NCBI RefSeq assembly: GCF_051201035.1
Contig: NZ_JBPODR010000017.1
Location: 1 to 52,170 of the forward strand
Source: Thermoanaerobacterium thermosulfurigenes
Lineage (GTDB): Bacteria; Bacillota; Thermoanaerobacteria; Thermoanaerobacterales; Thermoanaerobacteraceae
Reading direction: 5' to 3'
Length of the DNA: 52,170 bases
Below the pieces are notes generated by a model. The model searched no databases. It worked only from the letters and a program-made list of their open reading frames with translations, and was not told the origin of the DNA. Each line of letters opens with the position of its first letter. Position 1 is the stretch's first letter. Positions 40,121 through 48,556 of the stretch are shown here, piece after piece. Both the position numbers and the translations under genes were made by a program.

Positions 40121-41992
40121 TTAGCTTGCAACTTCTTCGTCTTCAAATTGGCTATTGTAAAGCTTAGCGTAAAATCCGCCTTTTGCAAGAAGCTCTTTGT
40201 GAATGCCTTGCTCTACAATGTCACCGTGATCCATGACAAGTATGAGATCCGCATCTCTTATGGTAGAAAGCCTATGGGCAATGATGAAGCTTGTGCGGTT
40301 TTTCATAAGGTTATCCATAGCCTTCTGTATTAGGATTTCTGTACGTGTATCAACAGAGCTGGTAGCTTCGTCCAGTATCAATATCTTAGGATCTTTTAGT
40401 ATGGCTCTGGCTATAGTTATAAGTTGTTTCTGCCCTTGTGATACGTTTGATGCTTCTTCGTTTAAAACCATGTTGTAACCATCTGGCAGCGTATGGACAA
40501 AGTGATCTACATGTGCTGCTTTTGCAGCTTTTATGACTTCCTCATCTGTGGCATTTAGGTTTCCGTACCTTATATTGTCCATTATCGTACCGTTGTAAAG
40601 CCATGTATCCTGCAGTACCATGCCAAATAATGATCTTAAATCGCTTCTGGTAAATTCTCTAATGTCATGTCCATCTATCAATATCCTTCCTGAGTTTACA
40701 TCGTAAAACCTCATTAAGAGTTTTACCATCGTAGTCTTGCCAGCACCTGTTGGTCCCACTATGGCTACTTTTTGACCCGGTTTAATATCGGCTGAAAAGT
40801 CATTTATTATTATCTTATCTGGCTTGTATCCAAAGTGCACATGATCAAATTGCACGTGCCCTTCCACATTTTCGAGTTTTACAGGATGCTCTGTCTCAGG
40901 CACTTCTTCTTCCTCGTCTAAGAACTCAAACACCCTCTCGGCACATGCAGCCGTCTGCTGAAGTATATTGGATATATTGGCGATCTGCGCCAATGGCTGT
41001 GTAAATGACCTTACGTACTGTATAAATGCTTGTATGTCGCCGACTTGTATCGTACCATTTATGACAAGGTAGCTGCCTAATACGACGACACCTACATATC
41101 CTAAGTTGCTTACGGAATTCATTATAGGCATCATAAGACCTGTTAAAAACTGAGATTTCCACGCCACCTTGTAAAGCTCATTGTTGTACTCGTCAAATTT
41201 CCTTACGCTTCTTTCTTCGTAGTTAAATGCCTTCATGACAACATGACCACCGTACATTTCCTCTACATGACCATTAACATGGCCAAGGTAATCCTGCTGC
41301 TCTCTAAAGTACTTCTGAGAAAAGCGGACTATAAGGGCGATGATTCCCATAGATATAGGTATCATCAAAAATGTAACACCTGTCATCTCCACACTTATGG
41401 TAAGCATCATTATTAAGGCACCAATTACCGATGTGACAGATGTGATAATCTGTGTAATGCTCTGGTTCAACGTCTGGCTTATTGTGTCAACATCGTTTGT
41501 TATACGGGATAATATTTCACCGTGATTTGTACCATCAAAGTACTTAAGCGGCATGCGGTTTATCTTCTCCATTATGTCACGCCTAAATTTATACGTGACT
41601 TTCATGGCTACATTAGTCATTATCCAACCTTGTATATATCCCAAGCCTGAGCTTAAGATGTAAAGGCCTATAAGTAGAAGGATTATTCTGCCGATGTAGT
41701 CGAAGTCAATATTGCCTGTACCTGCTATCTTTGCCATGACACCTTCGTAAAGCTTCGTTATAGCCTTGCTGAGTATCTTAGGTCCTGCTATAGACAGTGC
41801 CGCACTTCCTGCCGCAAAAAGTATGACGAAAAATATGGAAAGTTTATACTCACCAAGATATTTCATCAATTTCTTCATTGTTCCTTTAAAGTCGTTGGCT
41901 TTCTCACCGCCTACCATAGGTCCATGGCCACCCATAGGACCATGTCTTCTCATGACAGGCCGCCTTGGAGTATTTGCGTTTCTTCCATCCAT
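40121..41992 (-). CDS. ABC exporter half-transporter (LmrA/TM287-288 type)
   Basis: A 623-residue ABC exporter with six membrane helices and a C-terminal ATPase. The Walker A GPTGAGKTTMVKLL, the signature VSQGQKQLITIARA and Walker B ILILDEATSSVDTRTE with its catalytic Glu are complete. An N-terminal His/Gly/Arg-rich tail (MRRHGPMGGHGPM) precedes TM1. Its start shares a base with the stop of the larger partner. The pair should form a heterodimer, and this half has the canonical catalytic site. Drugs or lipids are possible substrates. Confidence 0.93.
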   Translation of the reverse strand: MDGRNANTPRRPVMRRHGPMGGHGPMVGGEKANDFKGTMKKLMKYLGEYKLSIFFVILFAAGSAALSIAGPKILSKAITKLYEGVMAKIAGTGNIDFDYIGRIILLLIGLYILSSGLGYIQGWIMTNVAMKVTYKFRRDIMEKINRMPLKYFDGTNHGEILSRITNDVDTISQTLNQSITQIITSVTSVIGALIMMLTISVEMTGVTFLMIPISMGIIALIVRFSQKYFREQQDYLGHVNGHVEEMYGGHVVMKAFNYEERSVRKFDEYNNELYKVAWKSQFLTGLMMPIMNSVSNLGYVGVVVLGSYLVINGTIQVGDIQAFIQYVRSFTQPLAQIANISNILQQTAACAERVFEFLDEEEEVPETEHPVKLENVEGHVQFDHVHFGYKPDKIIINDFSADIKPGQKVAIVGPTGAGKTTMVKLLMRFYDVNSGRILIDGHDIREFTRSDLRSLFGMVLQDTWLYNGTIMDNIRYGNLNATDEEVIKAAKAAHVDHFVHTLPDGYNMVLNEEASNVSQGQKQLITIARAILKDPKILILDEATSSVDTRTEILIQKAMDNLMKNRTSFIIAHRLSTIRDADLILVMDHGDIVEQGIHKELLAKGGFYAKLYNSQFEDEEVAS

Positions 41993-44217
41993 TATGCCAA
42001 TTCCTCCTTTGAAAGCTGCGAATAAGCGATCTCTCTGTATGTCTCGCAGGATTTCATGAGTTCCTCGTGTGTGCCTATTCCAGCTATTTTGCCATCATCC
42101 AATACAATAATCTGATCTGCATTCATTATCGTAGATATGCGCTGTGCAACTATTATCACAGTGCTGTTTTCCGTGTATTCTTTTAAAGCCTTTCTCAAGG
42201 CCCTATCTGTCTTGAAATCAAGAGCTGAAAAGCTTTCATCAAATATATAAATCTCCGCCTTTTTGACAAGGGCTCTTGCGATAGACAGCCTTTGCTTCTG
42301 TCCACCTGAGATATTTGTGGCATCTTGCGATATTTCGCTGTCATAGCCATTTGGAAGCCTTTCTATAAACTCTGCTGCCTGAGCCACTTCTGCAGCCTTT
42401 TTAACTTCTTCATCTGTAGCATTTTCATTTCCAAATTTTATGTTTGACATGACAGTACCTTTAAAAAGGGAAATCTTCTGTGGTACATAGCCAATTTTTT
42501 CTCTCAAATCGTGCTGCTTCACATCCCTTACATCTACTCCGTCTACTAAAACTTGCCCTTCTGTGGCATCGTAAAATCTCGGTATCAAGTTTACAAGTGT
42601 AGATTTCCCAGAGCCCGTTGAACCAATGATAGCCGTCGTCTTCCCAGGCTCAGCCTTAAACGTAATATCCTTTATAGCATCTTCTTCTGCACCAGGGTAT
42701 CTGTATGAAACATTTCTAAACTCAACAACACCTTTTTGCGTATCGTCAAACTTTTTGCTTTCCTTAGGATCCACAACGGTAGGCTGTGTCTCTAATACCT
42801 CCGCAATACGGGATGCTGACACAGATGCCCTCGGTATCATGATAAACATCATAGACATCATGAGGAAGGCAAATATTATCTGTATAGCGTACTGCATAAA
42901 CGCCATCATGTCGCCAACCTGCATTGACGAATTGGCAATATCATGAGCACCTACCCATACGATGAGAAGCGTTATACCGTTCATTATAAGCATCATGACT
43001 GGAAACATTGTAATCATGACGCGGTTTATGAAAAGCATCGTGCTTGTAATGTCGCGATTTGCCTTGTCAAACCTGTTTTCCTCAAACTCTTGAGTATTAA
43101 AAGCCCTTATAACCATCATGCCAGCAAGATTCTCGCGAGCCACAAGATTCAACCTGTCTACTAATTTCTGCACAGACTTGAATTTAGGCAATGCGATAGA
43201 AAACACAGTCGAAACCAAACCTAAAAGCACTATGACTGCCAAAGCTATTATCCATGACATCGACGCACTTTTGCCTATGGCTCTTATTACACCGCCTATG
43301 CCTATCATAGGAGCATAGAATATCATCCTTATCATAAAGACAATAAGCATCTGTATCTGGGTTATATCGTTTGTGGTCCTTGTTATCAAAGACGCTGTGG
43401 AAAACTTGTCAAATTCCTCATTCGAAAAGCTCTCAACCCTTGTAAAAAGATTTTTTCTTATATCCCTTGAAAAACCAGCGGCAACTCTGGAACCTAAAAA
43501 TCCCACCATTATAGAACATGCCGCACTCAAAAGAGTAATCAGCAGCATTATAAGCCCTGTCGACAAAATGTAGTTTGTCTGAATTTTGTCAGTATTCACT
43601 CCTAATGCCTTGTACTCAGACTTCACTGCCGATGTAGCAGCTTGTATAACCATATTGTCACCAAGGGATGTAAACTTCTTATTCATGTCATCAGTTATCT
43701 TCTGTCTCTCTGATTCAGGAATCCTTGCAAAAAGCGCAAATAGATCGGCATTTGCTGGTATCTTCATGTTGTTAAATGTGATAAATCCGCCTTTTGCGTT
43801 GGACTTCATCTTTTCAACACCTGATACAGCTAAAAACGCCTTGCCCATTGGAAGGTTTATCTTGTCTATTTCTGATTTATCTATGTTCTTTAGTACGTAT
43901 ATGGGCTCTTTCTTTAAATCAGGATATTTTTTTACGTACTTATCGTAATCTGAACTGTTTTTGTCAACTAACACATAATCATTTAACACATTGTTTTTAT
44001 CGCTGTTATTCATAAATAATGTCAGTTTATCCATGGTGCTTTTCCTTACAGCATCTGGCACAGCATTGACAATGCCCCCTTGCTGGATTCCTTGGTTTAC
44101 TATGTTTGACATGTAGTCAGGAAGGGACAGGTCGCTCATAGCCTGAACAAATATAAATAGTATGGCAACAATAGTTATAAATATATATGGCTTAAAGTAT
44201 TTCCGTAATTTTAGCAT
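41992..44217 (-). CDS. ABC exporter half-transporter with large extracytoplasmic insert
   Basis: A 741-residue half-transporter. Between TM1 and TM2 lies an extra segment of about 150 residues (roughly 60-210), which is known in several Gram-positive heterodimeric exporters. The ATPase has Walker A GSTGSGKSTLVNLI and signature ISGGQKQRLSIARA, but Walker B ends IYIFDESFSALD; the residue after Asp is still Glu, so it may be active. It follows a marR gene with a 7-nt overlap and precedes the partner without a gap. Confidence 0.93.
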   Translation of the reverse strand: MLKLRKYFKPYIFITIVAILFIFVQAMSDLSLPDYMSNIVNQGIQQGGIVNAVPDAVRKSTMDKLTLFMNNSDKNNVLNDYVLVDKNSSDYDKYVKKYPDLKKEPIYVLKNIDKSEIDKINLPMGKAFLAVSGVEKMKSNAKGGFITFNNMKIPANADLFALFARIPESERQKITDDMNKKFTSLGDNMVIQAATSAVKSEYKALGVNTDKIQTNYILSTGLIMLLITLLSAACSIMVGFLGSRVAAGFSRDIRKNLFTRVESFSNEEFDKFSTASLITRTTNDITQIQMLIVFMIRMIFYAPMIGIGGVIRAIGKSASMSWIIALAVIVLLGLVSTVFSIALPKFKSVQKLVDRLNLVARENLAGMMVIRAFNTQEFEENRFDKANRDITSTMLFINRVMITMFPVMMLIMNGITLLIVWVGAHDIANSSMQVGDMMAFMQYAIQIIFAFLMMSMMFIMIPRASVSASRIAEVLETQPTVVDPKESKKFDDTQKGVVEFRNVSYRYPGAEEDAIKDITFKAEPGKTTAIIGSTGSGKSTLVNLIPRFYDATEGQVLVDGVDVRDVKQHDLREKIGYVPQKISLFKGTVMSNIKFGNENATDEEVKKAAEVAQAAEFIERLPNGYDSEISQDATNISGGQKQRLSIARALVKKAEIYIFDESFSALDFKTDRALRKALKEYTENSTVIIVAQRISTIMNADQIIVLDDGKIAGIGTHEELMKSCETYREIAYSQLSKEELA

Positions 44218-44714
44218 CCATCAAAACCACCTTTCTTGAAATTATCGCTACTTTGACCACTGCTTGATTCAATCAATTTCTTAAGGGTATTAAGCCCCTT
44301 TACGATATCAGCATGTTCTTCATCTGTGGCTTTACTCATTATCGCCTCAAATCTCTCATAAATATTCTTGAAGCTTTCTTTAGACCTCTTTTTGAAATCC
44401 TCGTCTACTTTCACATAGACAACCCTCCTGTCATCGCTGCTCCTTATTCTCTTTACCATACCTTGTTTCTCCAACCTGTCTACTATGCCAGAGACAGTGC
44501 TGCTTGATAGCCCCATCTTTTCACTTAAATCGCTTATCTTCATCTCCCCATGTTGCATAAGGATTCCAATGATCATGCCTTGAGGTCCCGTTATCTTAAG
44601 ATCTTTAAACTCACTTTCCATGTTTTTGTGAATCATATTCATTATGGATTTTAATGTCTTTAAAACATCTATTCTTTCGTTGTACTCCTTCAAAAATTCT
44701 TCACCTTCTTTCAC
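44211..44714 (-). CDS. MarR-family regulator
   Basis: A 167-residue MarR protein with the winged helix HGEMKISDLSEKMGLSSSTVSGIVDRLEKQGMVKR and wing RIRSSDDRRVVYVKV. It probably represses the exporter operon and is released by a ligand of the pump. The start is GTG at 44714, with weak site support; an in-frame TTG at 44693 with AAGGTGA upstream is an alternative. A palindromic site lies in its promoter. Confidence 0.9.
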   Translation of the reverse strand: MKEGEEFLKEYNERIDVLKTLKSIMNMIHKNMESEFKDLKITGPQGMIIGILMQHGEMKISDLSEKMGLSSSTVSGIVDRLEKQGMVKRIRSSDDRRVVYVKVDEDFKKRSKESFKNIYERFEAIMSKATDEEHADIVKGLNTLKKLIESSSGQSSDNFKKGGFDGC

Positions 44715-44727
44715 TACACTTCTAAAT

Positions 44728-44793
44728 CGTATATTTTGTACACGAATATTTTGTATGCTAAATAATTATATCGCCGCAAAATAAAAAAGTCAA
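44728..44793 (-). promoter_or_regulatory. marR-ABC operon promoter and candidate operator
   Basis: On the minus strand TTGACT (44788-44793) and TATAAT (44765-44770) are 17 nt apart. Just downstream lies TCGTATA-TTTTG-TACACGA (44728-44746), an inverted repeat with 6 of 7 matching positions, and TATTTTGTA occurs twice with a 15-bp period. These suit binding by a MarR dimer. Confidence 0.7.
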
Positions 44794-44828
44794 TAGGCTT
44801 TCTGAAAATCCCATTAACTTTTTTCATA

Positions 44829-46397
44829 TCACATTTCTGTCATCTTTCTTATATTGTTTTTTATATTTACAACATCTTTTTCATTGCCAAGCAACACTAT
44901 ATAATCACCAGCCAGTATCTTTGTATTTCCTTTTGGTATTATCTCCTTCCCACCTCTTTTTATTCCAACCACAAGACAACTATGCGGCCATTCTATGTCT
45001 TTTAATTTTTTGCCATCTACAAAAGACCCGACAGCAACAGGCATCTCAAATAATATTTTAGCCACATCATCATTTTCATCGATATTAGCCATATTACCTT
45101 TGCTTTTTATTATCCTATCAAGCAGCGATTCATATATTGGCTCATTTCCATAAAGACCAGATACAATGTAAGCCGTTATTGATACAGTGCTTAAGGCAAG
45201 CAAATGGCTAAATGAGCCTGTCATCTCCGTAACTAAGAGGCTTCCTGTTATAGGTGCTCTTACGATAGCAGCAAAATATCCAGCCATAGCTAAAACAACA
45301 AAGTCCTTTAGGTATATGCTATTTATATTAAACGCATGAATGATAGTTATACCGTATAAATTGCCTATAAGCGCACCTATTGCAAGAAGTGGCATGAATA
45401 TGCCTCCCGGCACTCCAGACCCATAACTTATTATTGTAAAAAGGAATTTTGATATAAGCAATATGACAACAAATGCAAAACCTAAGTCCGCACCACTTAT
45501 CTTATCTACAAGACCTTCACCACCGCCAAGTACCATTGGCAGAAAAAGCCCTACGATGACTGATAGCAAAAGAGGCACAAAGACCTTTAATTGGGGCATT
45601 TTTACATATTTATTGTACAAATCTTGTGCTTTTAGAAGCGATTTGTTGAATATGATGCCTCCAAATCCTATTATCACTCCCAAAAGCAGCAGATAAAAAT
45701 ATTGAGAAAAAGGAACAATCGGCATATTAGTAATATCAAATACCGTTTTAAGTCCCAAAAAAGTATCTGTGACGTATGTCGCAGTAAGAGATGATACCAT
45801 TGATGATACAAGAACGATTGGGGAAAAATTTTTATGAAGCTCCTCCAAAGAAAATATAACCCCCGCTAACGGTGCATTGAATGCCGCAGCTAAACCAGCG
45901 CCAGCGCCGCACGTTATAAGGTATTTCTCCTCAAAGCGCATCCTCTTTAATGATCTGCTGACACCTTGACCTAAAGATGCACCAAGTTGTACACATGGAC
46001 CTTCCCGTCCTAAAGACAGCCCAACACCTATCATCAATATTGTCCCTACAAACTTCAATACAAAGATTCTTAGCCAATTTAATTTAAAATAGCCTATAAT
46101 CGTCCCTTCCACCTGAGGTATGCCGCTGCCACTGATCATAGGCTCCAATTTAAGTATGTAGTTTGTAAATATGCCTATCGCAACTAAAAATATAAGCCAT
46201 ATAGGCAAAAGGTAAATCTTCGTTTCTAAAAGTTTATACATAGACAAAAGGTATATACCGGTTTTCTCTAACATAAACCTTAAAAGTGATACGACCAATC
46301 CTATCAAAACTCCAACAACTATCCCTTCTAATATAAGCCTGTCTTTGAAATTTTCCCTGTTTTTAAGCATTTCATAAATGCGGCTGCCGCCTTCCAT
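44829..46397 (-). CDS. ClC-family chloride transporter with TrkA-C domain
   Basis: A 522-residue ClC protein. GSGIPQVEG, GREGPCVQLGASLGQG with the gating Glu, and FNAPLAGVIFSLEEL are the three hallmark segments. The C-terminal 85 residues form a TrkA-C (RCK-C) domain (KIKDIEWPHSCLVVGI-like; here LKDIEWPHSCLVVGIKRGG), which suggests ligand control. The ATG at 46397 has GGGAGG 7 nt upstream; the longer frame to 46439 is unlikely. The gap to cas2 (46398-46565) shows only its promoter region. Confidence 0.92.
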   Translation of the reverse strand: MEGGSRIYEMLKNRENFKDRLILEGIVVGVLIGLVVSLLRFMLEKTGIYLLSMYKLLETKIYLLPIWLIFLVAIGIFTNYILKLEPMISGSGIPQVEGTIIGYFKLNWLRIFVLKFVGTILMIGVGLSLGREGPCVQLGASLGQGVSRSLKRMRFEEKYLITCGAGAGLAAAFNAPLAGVIFSLEELHKNFSPIVLVSSMVSSLTATYVTDTFLGLKTVFDITNMPIVPFSQYFYLLLLGVIIGFGGIIFNKSLLKAQDLYNKYVKMPQLKVFVPLLLSVIVGLFLPMVLGGGEGLVDKISGADLGFAFVVILLISKFLFTIISYGSGVPGGIFMPLLAIGALIGNLYGITIIHAFNINSIYLKDFVVLAMAGYFAAIVRAPITGSLLVTEMTGSFSHLLALSTVSITAYIVSGLYGNEPIYESLLDRIIKSKGNMANIDENDDVAKILFEMPVAVGSFVDGKKLKDIEWPHSCLVVGIKRGGKEIIPKGNTKILAGDYIVLLGNEKDVVNIKNNIRKMTEM

Positions 46398-46565
46398 CAG
46401 TACGCCTCCCATAAGTTTCATAAAAAAATTATACAACAAATTTATATATATGTTAAGACATAATCCAGAACAAAAGCCTTCTCTATGGCGCCAGTGGAAA
46501 GCAAAAGTTCACAAATATCCTTGATATAGCTTGAAAAATAATAAATAGCCATTCCCTTTGGCATC

Positions 46566-46829
46566 TCATACAAACAAGCTTTCGCCGCCTTTTTCAAGCC
46601 CTATTATTTCTCTATCTGAATACTTAGTAGTTCGCAAAATATATATAATAACCGAATCTTCATCTTTATTGATTATCCTTGAGATCTCACTCTTTAACTT
46701 TCTGAAATTTGCATCTGATATTTCACCTTCCAACACTGAATTTTGGACCCAATTAAGGTACTTCCTGCATGTCTTTAAAACTTTATTTACTCGCTTCTCA
46801 TTGACATCATATACAAGTATGATAAACAT
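46566..46829 (-). CDS. cas2: CRISPR-associated Cas2
   Basis: An 87-residue Cas2 with the ferredoxin-like start FIILVYDVNEKRVNKVLKTCRKYL and the conserved Asp in YDVN. It forms the adaptation complex with Cas1. AAAGGTGATATT precedes the ATG. It is the last gene of a cas4-cas1-cas2 unit, 12 nt after cas1. No repeats are seen downstream. Confidence 0.93.
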   Translation of the reverse strand: MFIILVYDVNEKRVNKVLKTCRKYLNWVQNSVLEGEISDANFRKLKSEISRIINKDEDSVIIYILRTTKYSDREIIGLEKGGESLFV

Positions 46830-46841
46830 AATATCACCTTT

Positions 46842-47834
46842 TTACCATTGAGCAACGAATGGCGTGTACTTTTGTTCTTCCATAAGATGTTTTTCCAGTT
46901 TATAAAGTTCAAGCCGTATAAGCCTACGGTATGAAACATTATTGCCTAACGATCTATGATTTATCGTAGTCTTTAGTTTATTCTCGTATTCCTCTATGAA
47001 TGCCATCTTCGCTTTATCTTTAAGCAAGAGTCCTTCTGCATCTTCATCAAAATCATCTTTTTTAATGACGTTTTTGCCTATAACTGTGAATATGACTCTA
47101 TCTATAATAATAGGTTTAAATATCTCTGATATATCTAAATTTAGTGTAAATCTTCTAAAATTTGTAGAGTGCAAATACCCTATCCTTGGGTCCAAATGTG
47201 TCTTGTAAATTTCGCTTAGTACTGTTGTATACATGAGAGAGTTTCCAAAGCTTATAAGAACATTTAGGGAATTTTTCGGCGGTCTTTTGCTTCTAATATC
47301 AAACTCAAAATCACCATTCCCCAATATCTCATCAAATGATTTATAGTAATACTCTCTTATATTTCCTTCAATAGCCATAAGCTCATTTATATCAGATGTT
47401 CCATCTATCATATCTCCTAATCTTTCTATGGCGTAAATGATGTCGTCCAAGCTTTTGCCTCGGTTTTGATAGTACTTTAAAACTTGTCGGATGTTTCTAT
47501 ATGCACCTTCTACAAATTTTTGTGCTATAAATAGACGTTTCTTCTCATCAATATAATTTTCCGCTTGTTTTAATATCATATATCCGGAATTTAAATGTTC
47601 CCTCGGATAAAAAGATCCAACGTAGTAGCCGTAGTGGTTGAAGAAGTGAAGTATTATCTCCGATTGTGATATAAACTCCAAAAACCTTTTGTTAAGGCTA
47701 ACCTCACCAAAAATCATTATTTCAGAAGTATTTTCAACAGGAATAAACTTTCTTCCGTTTTCTCCTTCAAAATACAATGTGTTATCTTTTCTATGCAATT
47801 CTCCATCAGAAAAAATATAAACAGGCTTTTTCAT
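46842..47834 (-). CDS. cas1: CRISPR-associated Cas1 (type I-B-like)
   Basis: A 330-residue integrase subunit. The metal ligands appear as Glu in AIEGNIREYYY, His in GYLHSTNFRRF and Asp in LNLDISEIFKP. The sequence style (PVYIFSDGELHRKDNTLYFE start) fits the type I-B Cas1 group. The ATG at 47834 overlaps the cas4 stop by 4 nt. Confidence 0.95.
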   Translation of the reverse strand: MKKPVYIFSDGELHRKDNTLYFEGENGRKFIPVENTSEIMIFGEVSLNKRFLEFISQSEIILHFFNHYGYYVGSFYPREHLNSGYMILKQAENYIDEKKRLFIAQKFVEGAYRNIRQVLKYYQNRGKSLDDIIYAIERLGDMIDGTSDINELMAIEGNIREYYYKSFDEILGNGDFEFDIRSKRPPKNSLNVLISFGNSLMYTTVLSEIYKTHLDPRIGYLHSTNFRRFTLNLDISEIFKPIIIDRVIFTVIGKNVIKKDDFDEDAEGLLLKDKAKMAFIEEYENKLKTTINHRSLGNNVSYRRLIRLELYKLEKHLMEEQKYTPFVAQW

Positions 47835-48328
47835 GATAAGCAAAACTCCTTATATCCACAATTTTTGCAGTAAGGTATTTTCTTAAAAGCTGGTGCCTTG
47901 TCCATATTTATAATATCTCTTATTTCATTTATAACACTAACAACTCCCGCCTCTAACTCGCTCGTAAGAAACACATCGATCTTCTTTCTCTCCTCTGGGA
48001 AAAATAGTTGTCCTTTTGCCTCAATACCGTTTTGCTTCAATTTGTACAAATAAAAAAGAAGTTGAAGTCTGGCACTATCTAAGGCTTTTGAGCTTTTCTT
48101 TATCTCGCCTACTAACAAATTGCCATTGTCATTTCTCACAAGATCTATGACGACATTCTCAAAATTTATCTTCTTCCTGTCTCTGTCATAAGATATGTCG
48201 TCTATTAAGCGTCCCATCTCAATGTATGGATGCTCTTGATCAGGAATTATCTGATGGGCCATAAGCCATACCTGCCTTTTGCAAATGCTGTAACTTTGTA
48301 TCAATGAACCTGTAACCTCAAAATCCAT
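47831..48328 (-). CDS. cas4: CRISPR-associated Cas4
   Basis: A 165-residue Cas4 nuclease. The first Cys is in YSICKRQVWL, acidic RecB-type residues are in LLVGEIKKSSK, and the last three cluster Cys are in YCKNCGYKEFC. It helps select and trim prespacers. It has a good site (AAAGGTGATATT). No cas3, cas5, cas6, cas7 or cas8 gene is upstream; an SLH-RCC1 gene lies there instead. Confidence 0.93.
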   Translation of the reverse strand: MDFEVTGSLIQSYSICKRQVWLMAHQIIPDQEHPYIEMGRLIDDISYDRDRKKINFENVVIDLVRNDNGNLLVGEIKKSSKALDSARLQLLFYLYKLKQNGIEAKGQLFFPEERKKIDVFLTSELEAGVVSVINEIRDIINMDKAPAFKKIPYCKNCGYKEFCLS

Positions 48329-48378
48329 AATATCACCTTTGCTATCATATAACAGTAGAACTGATAATAAAAAAGCAG

Positions 48379-48405
48379 GGAACCCTTCCTATCATAATGG
48401 GTTCC
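48379..48405 (-). terminator. Hairpin after SLH-RCC1 gene
   Basis: GGAACCC pairs with GGGTTCC across a 13-nt loop, and a T-run follows 4 nt later on the minus strand. Apart from this and the frameshifted tail of the repeat gene, the gap 48329-48523 holds nothing that I can see. Confidence 0.55.
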
Positions 48406-48466
48406 AATACTTTTTTAGAATAATTATTTCATAAAACAAATTTTAAATCACAGCATATTTTGATTT

Positions 48467-48556
48467 AATTGTTCTGCAACTTTATCTGAACGGGTGTAGA
48501 GCTATACCCTGCTGTTCCATTGCCTAATTGATCATACTCATTACATTTCCAACCCA
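48467..48556 (-). pseudogene. Out-of-frame end of last RCC1 repeat
   Basis: Beyond the present stop, a different frame continues the repeat (CNEYDQLGNGTAGYSSTPVQI) to a stop at 48467-48469. Where other repeats read CCAAGCCCAG on the plus strand, here it is CCAACCCAG: one base is missing near 48554. Restoring it would complete blade 14. Confidence 0.75.

Noticed and set aside
46398..46565. Possible CRISPR array downstream of cas2
   Set aside because: No repeated unit of 25-40 bp is present in this gap or in 48329-48523.
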